DNA of 64,000 bases from Cruorifilaria tuberocauda (Eukaryota > Nematoda > Chromadorea > Rhabditida > Onchocercidae). Where the stretch lies: the NCBI GenBank assembly GCA_013365365.1, contig JABVXU010000009.1, forward strand, positions 372,001 to 436,000, in the 5' to 3' direction. Numbering within the stretch: position 1 is the first letter of the stretch; each line of letters starts with the position of its first letter. The notes below the pieces were generated by a model. That model searched no databases. It saw only the letters and a list, made by a program, of their open reading frames with translations, and was not told the DNA's origin. The translations under genes were made by a program, and so were the position numbers. Below, piece by piece: positions 53,443 to 64,000 of this stretch.

Positions 53443-53673
53443 TTATTCAAAAGTCAATAGTTCTTCAATAATCTCCAAAACAAGGCGATTTGGCGGATTT
53501 GCAACGATGTTTTGCCATGCTAGATGAGATTTTTGTATCGTTAACCAGCACTTATGATTAAATAGATATTTATCTGTGTAATGGATCCACTCTACCGACA
53601 ACCATTTATATACATCATGATCAGTACATTCACACTTCGACCGCGGTGCATTTTCATAGGTGATGGAAGACAT
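53443..53673 (-). CDS. Candidate small protein, 76 aa
   Basis: A single exon opening MSSITYENAPRSKCECTD and ending LVLEIIEELLTFE. A T-rich acceptor at 53688-53690 lies 14 bp before the ATG and an in-frame stop sits between them, so this ATG would be the start of a trans-spliced message. The sequence has three Trp and three Cys, mixed charges and no low-complexity run, which favours coding. No domain, signal peptide or membrane segment recognised. It lies about 0.7 kb from the CCAAT/bZIP cluster, on the minus strand, pointing away from it. Confidence 0.5.
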   Translation of the reverse strand: MSSITYENAPRSKCECTDHDVYKWLSVEWIHYTDKYLFNHKCWLTIQKSHLAWQNIVANPPNRLVLEIIEELLTFE

Positions 53674-54184
53674 ATTACTTCAACGGTCTGTAAATGAGAA
53701 TGTGCTGTTATAGTCTGAAGCGAAAAGTAAACAGATCTCCGATGGGGTAATGGACGATGAATTGTAAATTGCTATTCATTTACTTCATCAGTCATTTATT
53801 TATTACTAATCGAGTCAAATTATATACAAAATATTACTAAGTTATGATCTGTCCGCTTTGTGTGGTAATACTCAAAAGCAGTTTATTATAATTGAGTGAA
53901 ACAAACATATAACAGCCCTTAGTTGATTAATTTGTAGTATGTAATGATCTGCATGTAATTTTTTGATCGTATTGTATGACTTTGAGGTGTGTCAATGTAA
54001 TTCATGGCAATATTGCAATTTAACAGCGCTACATCAATCTCAAAATTTTTGTGCATAATTTCTTACCTTTCTTAATCACATTTATTTCACACATTGTATT
54101 ATTTTCAATAATTCATTATTGAATATAATAAATTTTAATTATTTTTACTTGAATAGTTCTTGAAACTTAGTCCAGCTAACTGGG

Positions 54185-54433
54185 TTAATGCGTTAAAATC
54201 TTCCTTGAAAATGTTTTTGATTTGTCATTTTTAAAATCTTTTTCTGGGAAAGGAGAACGTTTTCTTAGTCTAATGATACTTAATCTCAATTTCATTAAGA
54301 TGTAATGAGCCTGTCTCAAATATGGGTTGGATTGAATTCCTCTGTTAACCCGCTCAGATGATACACTATCATTAGCAGAAGTAATATTACTAAATATTGC
54401 TAAAATAGCTGAAAGCTTACTTTTAAAGATTTT
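54185..54433 (-). CDS. Candidate short secreted protein
   Basis: From the ATG at 54433 the frame encodes about 82 aa beginning MKIFKSKLSAILAIFSNITSA, which resembles a signal peptide, followed by a Ser/Arg-rich chain with possible dibasic sites (LRKRSPFPEKDFKND). A CAG lies 7 bp upstream of this ATG. It could be a peptide precursor, but there are no repeats of a recognisable neuropeptide and AT-rich DNA yields hydrophobic starts easily. Confidence 0.3.
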   Translation of the reverse strand, partial: KIFKSKLSAILAIFSNITSANDSVSSERVNRGIQSNPYLRQAHYILMKLRLSIIRLRKRSPFPEKDFKNDKSKTFSRKILTH

Positions 54434-54660
54434 CATTTCACTCCTGTTCATAAAATTTCCGGTTCTCACACATATTTTTTTGCTTCTACGAGTTTTTTCA
54501 CTAAAGCCACGAAAGTATGCGAGCTATTCCAGCAGTGCTGGCAGGACCATAATGTTGAACCAAATATGCAATTTCAAATTTGCAAAATTTTTCGCCAAAA
54601 AGTCGCCAAAACTCGTTGTCAATTCCTCAAACATCACCTTAAAATTGATGACGACATTAA

Positions 54661-54680
54661 CAGAGAGAGAGAGAGAGAGA
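54661..54680. repeat. Short (GA)n microsatellite
   Basis: About nine to ten GA units in intergenic sequence; open frames across it are artefacts of the repeat. Confidence 0.85.
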
Positions 54681-55357
54681 TTAGTGATCGTTAACAAAGA
54701 CAAAATATCCCCAAAGTTTGTTGACGTATAACAGTAACTTGAAAATTTCCATTTCTGTTTATACATATGTTTAAAATAATTTAGAAAAAAAGCAAGAAAA
54801 ACGGGGAGGTTGTAATCTAATGACATGGTTTTAAAGGATTGGCATAGAAACTGATTATGAATATGTTATGTGCTTCAAACCTACTTATACACAACTATAT
54901 ACACAAATTATATACTATACACAATCTCCCTCTCATCTGCCCACCCAAGAATAAAAGTGATTTTTCATCTTAGCTCTGTTTTTATTTCTATCCTTTTTGT
55001 TTGAAATAAGTTTCCATAGCAATAATCAAAAATCGTGGACATCAACAGTGGACATTGTAGTATCCATCTAGAGAAGTTTACATATCAAAGATAATGAACA
55101 ACACAAACCATATGCTTTTCAAGAGGAACTGATCGATAATCATTTAAGAAATGGTTAGCAGGCAATAGCAGGTCAGCAAGACCGTAGTTGTTGTTTCAAA
55201 TTTTCTGAGGAATATCATGCAAGCAGTATTAATAACATAGAAGCACAAACACATATTGGTGATCTACCGAAAATAAAATTTTAAATTATAACCATGCATA
55301 GTCTCTTTAAGCATTATTCAGTAATTAACAGCACCTAATCAAAATATGATCAGCTTT

Positions 55358-56182
55358 ACTTCGAGGTATATTTATACACAGAACGAATCATTCCAACAAT
55401 TTGGTGATGATGTATGGAAAACAAGAGCGGGATTTAGCTCTTTGCGTTTAATTTTTAAATTTAAATTTATAATTTAAATACAGCGGTATTCGAATTCTTT
55501 GCTAACAGGATCTATGCTTATTATCGGATTATTTCTAATTTGGAATCGTTCTTCTAATTATTAAAAAAGTATTAAAATAAATCTCAATACAAAATTAATC
55601 TACTAAATATCTATCTGCTGCTGTATGAGTAGTGGCTGACTGAATTCCATAAGATACACTTCTGCCATCTCAAGCTACAATCATATTACATATTGCTTAA
55701 CTACTTCAATAAAAAAGTAAAATGAACTGTTTTAAATTCATTGGCGATACAGCTCAAATTTCATATATATTTATAATTCGAATTCTGATAATATATATAT
55801 TTTTTTTTTCTCAAGAAAACTACAAAAAGAAGTTATAGCCAGTAAGAAAATTCAAGTCACAAAAATAATATCACTTCGCACAAGCAGAGCATTATAGGAT
55901 TCACCTGCGTCCATCCCCTATTAATTAGATCATGGAACCCACTATCTAATTTAACAAACGAGGTAAATAAATCATCTTTACAATCATTTTTACTGTAATT
56001 ATATTATTTACAAAAAAAAAAACATACTTTCACAATGAAAAAGAGATACTTATGCAAAAAATACTTCTTTATAGTTGTCATCACTTTTGACGACTGCATC
56101 CAAAAAAGTCAAAATTAATTGCGAAAACTGACTCTACGAAATAAAATTATACTTCGAGGTGTATTTATACACAGAACGAATC
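55358..56182 (+). repeat. Pair of 32-bp direct repeats
   Basis: A 32-bp sequence beginning acttcgaggt and ending acagaacgaatc occurs at 55358-55389 and at 56151-56182 with one mismatch, 793 bp apart. Both copies lie downstream of the Rab18 stop codon. They may sit in its 3' UTR or be traces of a dispersed element. Confidence 0.8.
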
Positions 56183-56302
56183 GGCTGCTCACGATAGCTC
56201 TTTTCTGATTTAAAGAAATGTCTTGTCTGATTCAGACAAACTGAGTGTGCTACTTAATTGTAAATGCTTGACAATCGAAGTAATCGGAAATCGTTTTATA
56301 CA

Positions 56303-58344
56303 TTAACATGTACAATTACCAATAGTCTGATCTGCACTAGCACCAAGAGCGAAGGCTGATCGATCGCTATCCCAGAGTCCGGGTGTTTGTAAAACCTAGA
56401 AAACAAGGAACATTACTAAGTCTTAAGTTATAAATATGAAAAAAGTAATTTCCTAATGTCTTCATATGTATTACATGCCTCAGCTCGCTTCTCCTCAACT
56501 CATAGAGCTAGGTTATCATAAGTTTCAGCATTGGCTAGTTCACATCACTGGCATTTCTGCTATAATCAAAACGATATTTTACAGTCTACTAATATATAAT
56601 AACAGATAAAATGAATAGTTTAACATCCAGATAATAAACATTAAAAAATCCAACATAAGTCTATAACGCAAAACCGTGCGGGGATGGAAGGGAAAAAACT
56701 AAATTTCATGATATAAGTTTGGTTTTAAGAGGAAGAAAACCGGAAACAAATGAATATAAACCTTTTCAATAAGTTCTTCAAATGCACATTGTACGCCTTC
56801 ACGAGTTTTAGCACTTGCTTCAATAAACAGCATACGATATTTTTTCGCGAATTCTAATCCTTCCTCTCGAGTAACTTCTCTACTGGACTACAAAATCGTC
56901 ATAGATTCAGTACACTTATCTTATTTCTATTTGATATACATCATTCGCAATTTATTTTAGAAAACTTACTATATCAATTTTGTTTCCAATGAGCATTTTT
57001 ACAGCATCTGTTTTGGTTGAATACGTATCTACTTCATTCATCCAGTGACCAAGTCGCTCGAATGTTTGACGATTTGATACATCATAAACTGAAAACTTTT
57101 TGATTTTGCCGTTCTACAATATCTGTCAATTCATAAACAAAGTCATCGGAAAGATCGAAGAATACACGAAAACGGTGCTATGCCGTACCAGTAACTCGGA
57201 GATATCAATGAGGAAGGAAAATAATCAGCTATACAGATGTCATATTCATAGCATCATTCTACTTAAGTAAGTCTTCTTTCAATCCAACTATTTATTGCTA
57301 AAGATGATCATCAGAGCAAAAAAATTAAACAACATCAAATACTTACCACATATCACTCCTTGTGCCCCTCTATAATAACTTGGTGTTAAAGTACGAAATC
57401 GTTCTTGCCCCGCTGTATCCTGAAAAAATAGTGCATAAGTATCTAACATGCTGGTTGGAAAATTTTTCGAACTATTTTGTTTATACAACTCGATAAAAAA
57501 AGATCTCGATGTTTTAGTGCAAGGCCAACAATACAGTTAACGTTGTGATAGTATATGAGAAAAGTTTCCAGAAAGTTTCATGTTTGTTTTTGTTTGTAAG
57601 CCTCGATAATTTAAATTATCGACAGCATAGTCTTGATAAATAATACAGTAGACACAAATGTAAGTTCATTCGAGAGACAAATACATCGTTAAGTTTTGCA
57701 CGTGACAGTAGAATACGATAAGCATATCAGCATAGTAAATAAAATGAAAGAAACTTGCCCAAATGGCTAATTTAACCCGATTTTGATCGACCATCATTGA
57801 TGTAACTCGAAAATCAACTCCTTAATATGAACATAACATTTAGTAATAATGTTCCAAATTAAAAAAAATGTTTGTCCCAGGCCTTCATAACAATGAATGA
57901 TGAAAACCAACCAATCGTAGCGGCGATTTCCGGATCGAACGTATCATCTACAAACCTCAACATAAGGCTGAAAAAAATTTTAATCACCACGAAAATTTTT
58001 AAAATTTTGATGAAACTTTCCTTTCCGGCGGTAAATTATTTAATTGAAATCTGCAATTTATCATCTAGATATGAATCACTCCACTACTACATTTATTGTA
58101 AAACATGATATCACTATTTAAATATTTTCCTCGATGATAACTACGTGACTCTATTCATCACGGAGACGTTGTCCAGATTTACTGTCATATAAATTAGTTT
58201 AGATAATTACGCATACTGATACTCCTTATTCATATACGTACATGCAAACGTTAAATTAATCAATGATAACCTCGATTTGCCGACACCACTCTCGCCGATT
58301 ATCAAAATTTTCAACGTTGTAATGGCTGCACTGTCGTCATCCAT
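56303..58344 (-). CDS. rab-18: Rab18 small GTPase
   Basis: Seven exons, 58344-58271, 57967-57912, 57817-57759, 57419-57347, 57088-56970, 56887-56762 and 56395-56303, encode 199 aa (vertebrate Rab18 is about 206). G motifs: GESGVGKS (G1), the effector-loop Thr in [34 protein letters not shown] (G3 and switch II, matching Rab18), GNKID (G4) and EASAK (G5). The C-terminus ends NCTC, a CXC geranylgeranylation motif. Rab18 acts on ER and lipid droplets. An acceptor at 58348-58349 lies 3 bp before the ATG, suggesting trans-splicing. The intron after 57759 has a GC donor (gcaagt) instead of GT; the reading frame requires it. Confidence 0.96.
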
Positions 58345-58959
58345 TTCCTAAAAGAAATAGTTCTATAAAATGAAATCAAAAAAATCTGATCCTCACAAAA
58401 TACCTGTTAGCAGACACGTACGTCACCCACAACTCATTCTCCTATAAAAACACATGTTACAAATGGAAAACAACGAAACACCGTATGCTGACATTCCGTC
58501 TGGGAATCAATCTTTTGCTGTTGTAGCCTTGGGGTATATTAATCATGCTTCTTTTCGCTCATTAACAGTGAAATAACCGGGAATTCAATGGAAAAACTAG
58601 AGAGAAAATGCCAGATTTTTCAGATATATAAATCGAATAAGAAAGTTTTATTTTCCGTTTGGTATTGCAAAAAATATTTACTTACCTGCCTTTTCTTTCA
58701 ACAAATTCTATGTTATTGTGAGCGAAAAGAAATCTCATTACTTTTTCCTTAATCGGTTGATTTTTTCAATGATTAATTAAGTTCATTTTTTTGAGAATTT
58801 TACATGCCTTTGTTGTTTTTTTGGTCCAATATTTTAAATAGTCAGTATTTATTTGGTCGCTGAGTATAAATAAGTGTAGCTGTGCAATTTGATTTGGTGT
58901 AACAGTAAATTTCAAATTATTCCATGTAAATACTTTAACTGAAGTGGAAACTATGGCAG
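58345..58959. other. Short intergenic region upstream of Rab18
   Basis: Holds the probable Rab18 promoter. A 65-codon minus frame at 58766-58963 (MTAIVSTSVKVFTW...) is open but has no acceptor before its ATG and overlaps the end of the next candidate gene by a few bases. Confidence 0.35.
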
Positions 58960-59560
58960 TCATCGTATTTTTGTTATCGATAAAGAAGTTTGTTTATTTT
59001 TTGGCTTAGAAATCTGTTCTGGATGGACTGGATGGACTCTCAGAAGCATTCTTTTGCAAGAAATGGCTGAAATGATTGAAAAAGTGAGGAAGAAAGCACG
59101 AGGCGGCTGATTAGTGAGTAGGTGAATATGCAAATGAAATGGAATTCTTAGTTCAAAAGTATTGATTTCTGTGGTGTAGCTATCATTTTCATGGAGAATT
59201 GATTCTTTTAATGTCCAATGAAATTTGCAGGTTGTAATCCATCATCTCGTGGATTTACTGGGCACACTATTCAAATGTAACAATTTTGCCAAGATTCGAA
59301 AGGGAAGATTATATAAAAATGTTACTATAACCTTTCTCATGCAAGCTTTTTTTTTGGTTCAGTAATGTTACTAAATCCGCGAAATTAATTGTTGTTGTAA
59401 CGTGAAGTAACAAAAGTTTATTATCTTCAGCTAAAGATACCATTTCTTCATCAATTTCTCTATCGTTAAAAGCAGATTGATCTATAAACTGAACTCAGTC
59501 ATCACTGTTGACTTTCTACAATCTTTCACTACTTATCGTTTTTGCACGCCATTTAAACAT
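58960..59560 (-). CDS. Candidate small gene, 94 aa, unrecognised
   Basis: Three exons chain in phase: 59560-59533 (MFKWRAKTI), 59481-59332 (QSAFNDREIDEEMVSLAEDN..., ADLVTLLNQKKSLHEK) and 59066-58960 (ISCKRMLLRVHPVHPEQ... ending SITKIR). The acceptors at 59482-59484 and 59067-59069 are T-rich TAG and CAG; donors are GTAGTG and GTTATA. The middle exon has balanced, helical composition. An acceptor about 75 bp upstream could be a trans-splice site, but another ATG lies between. The plus strand over the third exon is also open, so the direction there is not settled. No family recognised. Confidence 0.35.
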
Positions 59561-59569
59561 AATCGTATT

Positions 59570-62500
59570 GGTAAAACATAAACATTTTCCAATCCAAGAA
59601 TTTTTGTCCAATATTATGTCACTTTTTCAGTCTGCAATAACTATAAAATTAATAATAATAAGTCATTAACAAGTAATAAATAGGCAATAAAATAATATGA
59701 TCGATACATTCATTTGAAAAATACGTTTCTAGACAAACAGCAGAATCCAGTAACATAATTAATGGAATAACTTTTCGTACTAATATAATATATATACTCC
59801 CAAAAATGCCTGAAATAAAACATGAAATAGTCCTTCACTTATTCTACATTTCAAGAAAATCAGTTTCTTCGAAATTTTTGAAATTTTCATCATTCAGAGC
59901 TACGATTTTTACTTGTTTTAATTAATTTTTGGGTTTTAACTTTCTTAGTAAATTTTCATTGTGAGCAAACATTGTATCGACTCTTATTATCGTTTTACAT
60001 TACCAAACTCATTCAATAAATAATCAATTAGTGTCAACTATAAGTTCGCAAAAAGGCAGCGAATTTTTCAGACGGTAAAAGCTTTTTTGAATTTTAATTT
60101 AATATTTATAATTTTTATTTTTTTATATTTTATTTTATATTTTTATATTTATATAATTTATAATTTTTATAATTTTTGTAATATTTATAATTTTTAACAT
60201 TTATAATATTTATAATTTTCTAATTCATAAAAGAAAAAAACAGAATGAGTTACTAGTATTAATAGCCGAAATTTGTGGCAATAGGCAACAACCAATCCAT
60301 TCATGTTTGGACTAAGAAATATGCCTTCTGAAAAAGACCATAAGGATAAGGTTAAATGACATTCATGTTAGATTAAATTGATATTTCTTTGCTTCTATCA
60401 TACTTCTATAAAATATTGAAAGTGAATTTAGAAAGGGAAGCAGTGCGTTTGGTATTCATACTTCTGTGAAGTGAGATTTGTGTCTTGTATAATTTATCAA
60501 AATTTCAGTTAATTATAGATAAAGGAATAGGATGAATATTATATTCACATCATTTCTGCATGAATGACATCACTTCATAAGCCAAACTTCTTCTCATAAT
60601 GCTATTGAAATTTGCATTAGGAATAGAATTGTCTATGAGACTTTCAAGTAACAAAGAAAAAACTTAAATGAAATTTTAACTTCTTAATTTCTACTCACCT
60701 CAAAAATGACTGTCAAGGAGAGGAAAAGAGCGAAGAAAAAATTAATTAGAGGTATATCCAATGAAATAAATCCTTAGAATTAAGAATACTGAAGTGAAAA
60801 TGTTGAGACAAGTCAGATAAAATAAAATGTTAGATGAAATTAATGAAAATATTCGAAACAAGGTGTCAGTAGAATTTTTTTAAACAGGAATTTTCCTCAA
60901 TGATTTCTTTTGTAAATTTATCAGAGAATAAAGAAATTATTATGGAAGAGTAAAGTCTAATTAATTTTAAAAATGCTGTTTTGTTTTTATCAGTCGTATT
61001 GAAAAATCGCTGTTTCCTCAGAATACTTTATCGCTCTTCCAAATATACAACTTGTGGCTACTTTTTTTTGAGTGGCTATTGCAGAAAATGCAGAAAATAT
61101 GCTTTTCTGGAACTATGCTTAATGAGATTGGAAGCAATGATCCCTTCGTGTATCGCAGACAATAGTCATTCCAATAATATTAATGGTCGCTTGACTTACT
61201 CCGCTCGTTAAGAAAATTTCCTTCTTCGCGAAGATCACCAAAATGAAGCAAATTGCTTGATGCTTAATAGAAAAAAGAAGAAAATTAAGTTTCCAATGTT
61301 AAATATTTGTCTTAATTAAAGATTCTCGTTGGAATACTTCAGTTGCTTTCTTGATTCTTTATCAAAATGATTTATTTAACAGTAAATATGTATCGACGAT
61401 ACAATTGTGATTAGGTGAATCATTATGCGATCTAATTTTTATCATTTTCATCGGATTCGCTTAACTGCCGCTTATCTAACTCAAAAAACTGATGTTTGTT
61501 TTGCAAAAATTCCACAACTGTTTACTTTAGAATTAGGACAATGATAGATTTTCTAGTTAATTATCAATTTACAATTTTATGACAAAATGATATTCTATTA
61601 TTATAAATTAATAAGGTTAGTAAAGTGACCTTTTATTACATCGGACTAATTTATCCTCTAATTAGTCGAATAAGCAGTTAGCCGGTAAGACATTACGTGA
61701 GTCACATTTAATTATAATGAAAAGCATGTGCTATCCACCATGGATGATGCCTTGGATGAATATCTTGAAATTATCAATTGATACTGAAAATACCAAATTT
61801 TTAACAAATATGATGTTTAACTGATGTGCCATAAGAGATGTAAATGTAGAATTGAGTATGAAATGCCCATTAAAATAAATTTCGTCTATTGTTTACTTTT
61901 TTTGAAAAGAAGGGAAATCATCGTTTTCTTTATGCGAAATAGGTCTGAACGGAAATGAACCCAAAGCGAATGTAATGAAAAATTCCAATGCTTCCTCTTA
62001 TATCCGCTTGCTTTTTCACTGTTCCTTAAAGAAGCTTTGTTAAAAAATAATCGCTCAATTTTACATATTGTCCATTTCTTCCGCTTAAAAGTTTTGAGGT
62101 ATGATTTGAAATTGAATTTCACGCTGTTTAGAATTAAAATTGGTCGCAATTCTTGTATTTTTTTTTGTTATTATTTGATGATAATTCTCATCGAAAATTT
62201 TTTACTTGACAAACAAAGAATGACGAATTTATTTATCGCTTTCATAAGGCCGACTTCAAGTTATTTATTCCAAATGAATTTTCTTTAGTCAAAAAGTATA
62301 ATAATTTTTTACTTGCAGTAATAAATTTAAATTTGAACAATACAATTCTTAGCTATTCAATTTCTTCATATTTTTTTTGCAAATCAGCATATGATCTATA
62401 ATATGGATTTTTTTAACTTTTAAATTATTATTGTCTTTTACATTTTTTCACTTGTTGCGTCTTCATGCTAATTTCTTCAAGCATATCTCAGCATCATTAA

Positions 62501-64000
62501 TATCATTTTAAGAAAATTTACTAATAATTTATATGAAAAAGAGGGTGATCAGCAAACACAGTTGGTAAGTTTGGCAGATTATGGCCAACTTCAAAATATT
62601 TCATTTTTATCACTTCTCTTTGATCTTTCCAAAAATATTTCCAGTAAGAATATTTCATTTTTGTAAATCATTGCTATACTTCTATGTTATTTTCATGCAG
62701 TAGTATTGCAGAAATCTATTTCTACTATTATAGGTATATCAAATTTGTCAAATTGCAAGTGAATCTATGAATTATATCACTCAAAGATCATGAGTTGAAA
62801 TTTCCTAGCTTCAATTTTTACTAGTAAATATGAAGTAATGAGGAAATTGAATTCTTGGGAAGTTTGCTTCCTTCATATATCTCATCTATCTTTTCATTGT
62901 AATATCCGCCACTCATTTCTCTTCGTCACTTTCAATTTTTTTTCTTCTCCTACATATTTGCTATGAATTTTTGCTACGAATTCTTTTTTTTCATCGGAAA
63001 TAATGGCAAATAGTTTTATTCCTTTTAACAAACTCTCAGTTGATAGAACCAAATTAAATTAATTTAATTTAACCAATTCCTCTTTGCTAAACAGCACGCA
63101 AGAGAAATGTATACTTTTGGTCTTAATTTTCCCTGTTCTCTTAATTTCTAATAATCTTAATTTTATCTTAATTACTGATAATATTTTAAGCGTAGGATTT
63201 GACCTGATATCTTTGAATCAAAAATTGCAACGGTTAAATGGAATGACGGCTTCCAATGCGCTCACGCGCGAACTGTTCACATGAGTAGTCAATTGTAGCA
63301 TTATATTGCATAACGACAGCAAGTGTCATGTTAGAAATACAGTACTTTAAAACGTTCGAAACAGGAAAATATGCTCAATTTTGAGACTAAATTCTTTTAG
63401 TAATATTCAAGAAATTGAATGTCAGTCTATAATAACAGTTCATATTAAAACAAAGACAACAGCATGAGATAAAGCGTGGATAATCATATTAGCAGCCTGA
63501 TAAGATTCAGTTAGAGAGGCCAAATATAAGAGCCAAATGGTAGTGTCATTTATGGAATGTCAAAGTTCAATCTCATCGCATTTACTTTGAAACCTTATAA
63601 TAGGTGCATTTCCTACAATAAAATTGCTGAAATTTGGATAAAAAGATGAAATTTTTCCTCGTCAAATTCTCCTTTTCCTGTCCTTATTCATGAGATTTGT
63701 TTCTTTGCTTCCTTTTTTCATTCCCTTACAGAATTCAAATTATTTACAACAAATGAAACAATGAACTAATGAAGCAATATTATTATCAAATTTAATCTTA
63801 ATAGAGAATTTTATCAAGTACTAAATGATCTAATTATTAATTTAGATTCACAAAATCATTTTAGTTCATTTTCAGAAAATAAAGGAAATGAAAGTTGATT
63901 TATTTAACTAATTTCACTTGATAGATGAATAATCGAAGAGTATGAATTAATCAAATCTTAATCTGTAAATTATTCAAACATTTGCAGAATTTAGTTATAC
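59570..64000. other. Gene-poor AT-rich tail of the window
   Basis: No gene recognised. A very AT-rich low-complexity run lies at about 60090-60230. Short coding-like pieces exist, for example a minus piece ending SESDENDKN then TAG near 61435-61485 and a plus piece ending NALTRELFT then TGA near 63200-63281, but I could not build phase-consistent models around them. Confidence 0.4.
60090..60235. repeat. AT-rich low-complexity run
   Basis: Almost pure A/T sequence built from ttataattttt-like units, degenerate and without a fixed period. Confidence 0.8.

Noticed and set aside
54480..54826. Frames of 83 and 100 codons on opposite strands
   Set aside because: Both run through a GA microsatellite and lack any splice or domain support.

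Overview
This window is eukaryotic nuclear DNA from a nematode, most likely a filarial or related parasitic species. The base composition is strongly AT-rich. Genes are split into many short exons separated by AT-rich introns of about 50-900 bp. Splice acceptors follow the nematode T-rich/CAG pattern, and several start codons lie 0-50 bp after a lone acceptor that has no upstream coding exon, which is the pattern expected for spliced-leader trans-splicing. The encoded proteins fit nematode orthologues. I saw no bacterial, viral or transposon genes, no CRISPR array and no convincing tRNA. Species assignment is inference.

Layout. 0.7-5.3 kb (-): a complete 13-exon cyclic-nucleotide-gated channel alpha subunit of the TAX-4 type. 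6.9-8.1 kb (-): a secreted cysteine-rich protein. 10.3-11.1 kb (-): an unrecognised basic, Ser-rich protein. 12.1-14.0 kb (-): an RbfA-like mitochondrial ribosome-binding factor. 15.3-17.8 kb (-): an AUP1-like ER/lipid-droplet protein. 19.3-23.5 kb (+): an unrecognised 11-exon single-pass membrane protein with a long basic, disordered tail. 25.4-32.2 kb (+): a SMARCAD1-type SNF2 chromatin remodeller in 18 exons. 34.3-35.3 kb (-): SMIM14. 37.5-46.1 kb (-): a FANCJ/BRIP1/DOG-1 helicase in 21 exons. 46.5-47.3 kb (-): a hidden three-exon gene for a 99-aa protein. 47.5-49.2 kb (-): actin. 50.3-51.1 kb (-): three phase-compatible exons of an unknown gene. 52.5-52.8 kb: a cluster of CCAAT-box and bZIP-type sites. 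53.4-54.5 kb: two short candidate genes. 56.3-58.3 kb (-): Rab18. 59-59.6 kb (-): one more small candidate gene. The last 4.4 kb holds nothing I can assign.

How the genes relate. Most are housekeeping or cell-biology genes without a common pathway. Two act in DNA repair: SMARCAD1 promotes DNA-end resection and heterochromatin maintenance, and FANCJ is an Fe-S helicase that unwinds G-quadruplexes and repairs crosslinks. AUP1, SMIM14 and Rab18 are ER or lipid-droplet proteins in their families. Actin, the 99-aa gene and FANCJ lie head to tail on one strand with 0.16 and 0.43 kb between coding regions, which resembles a nematode operon. Exon models were built by hand from reading frame, splice-site and phase agreement. 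Where total length is divisible by three and the protein matches the known family end to end I am confident. Models of unrecognised genes are weaker and marked so.
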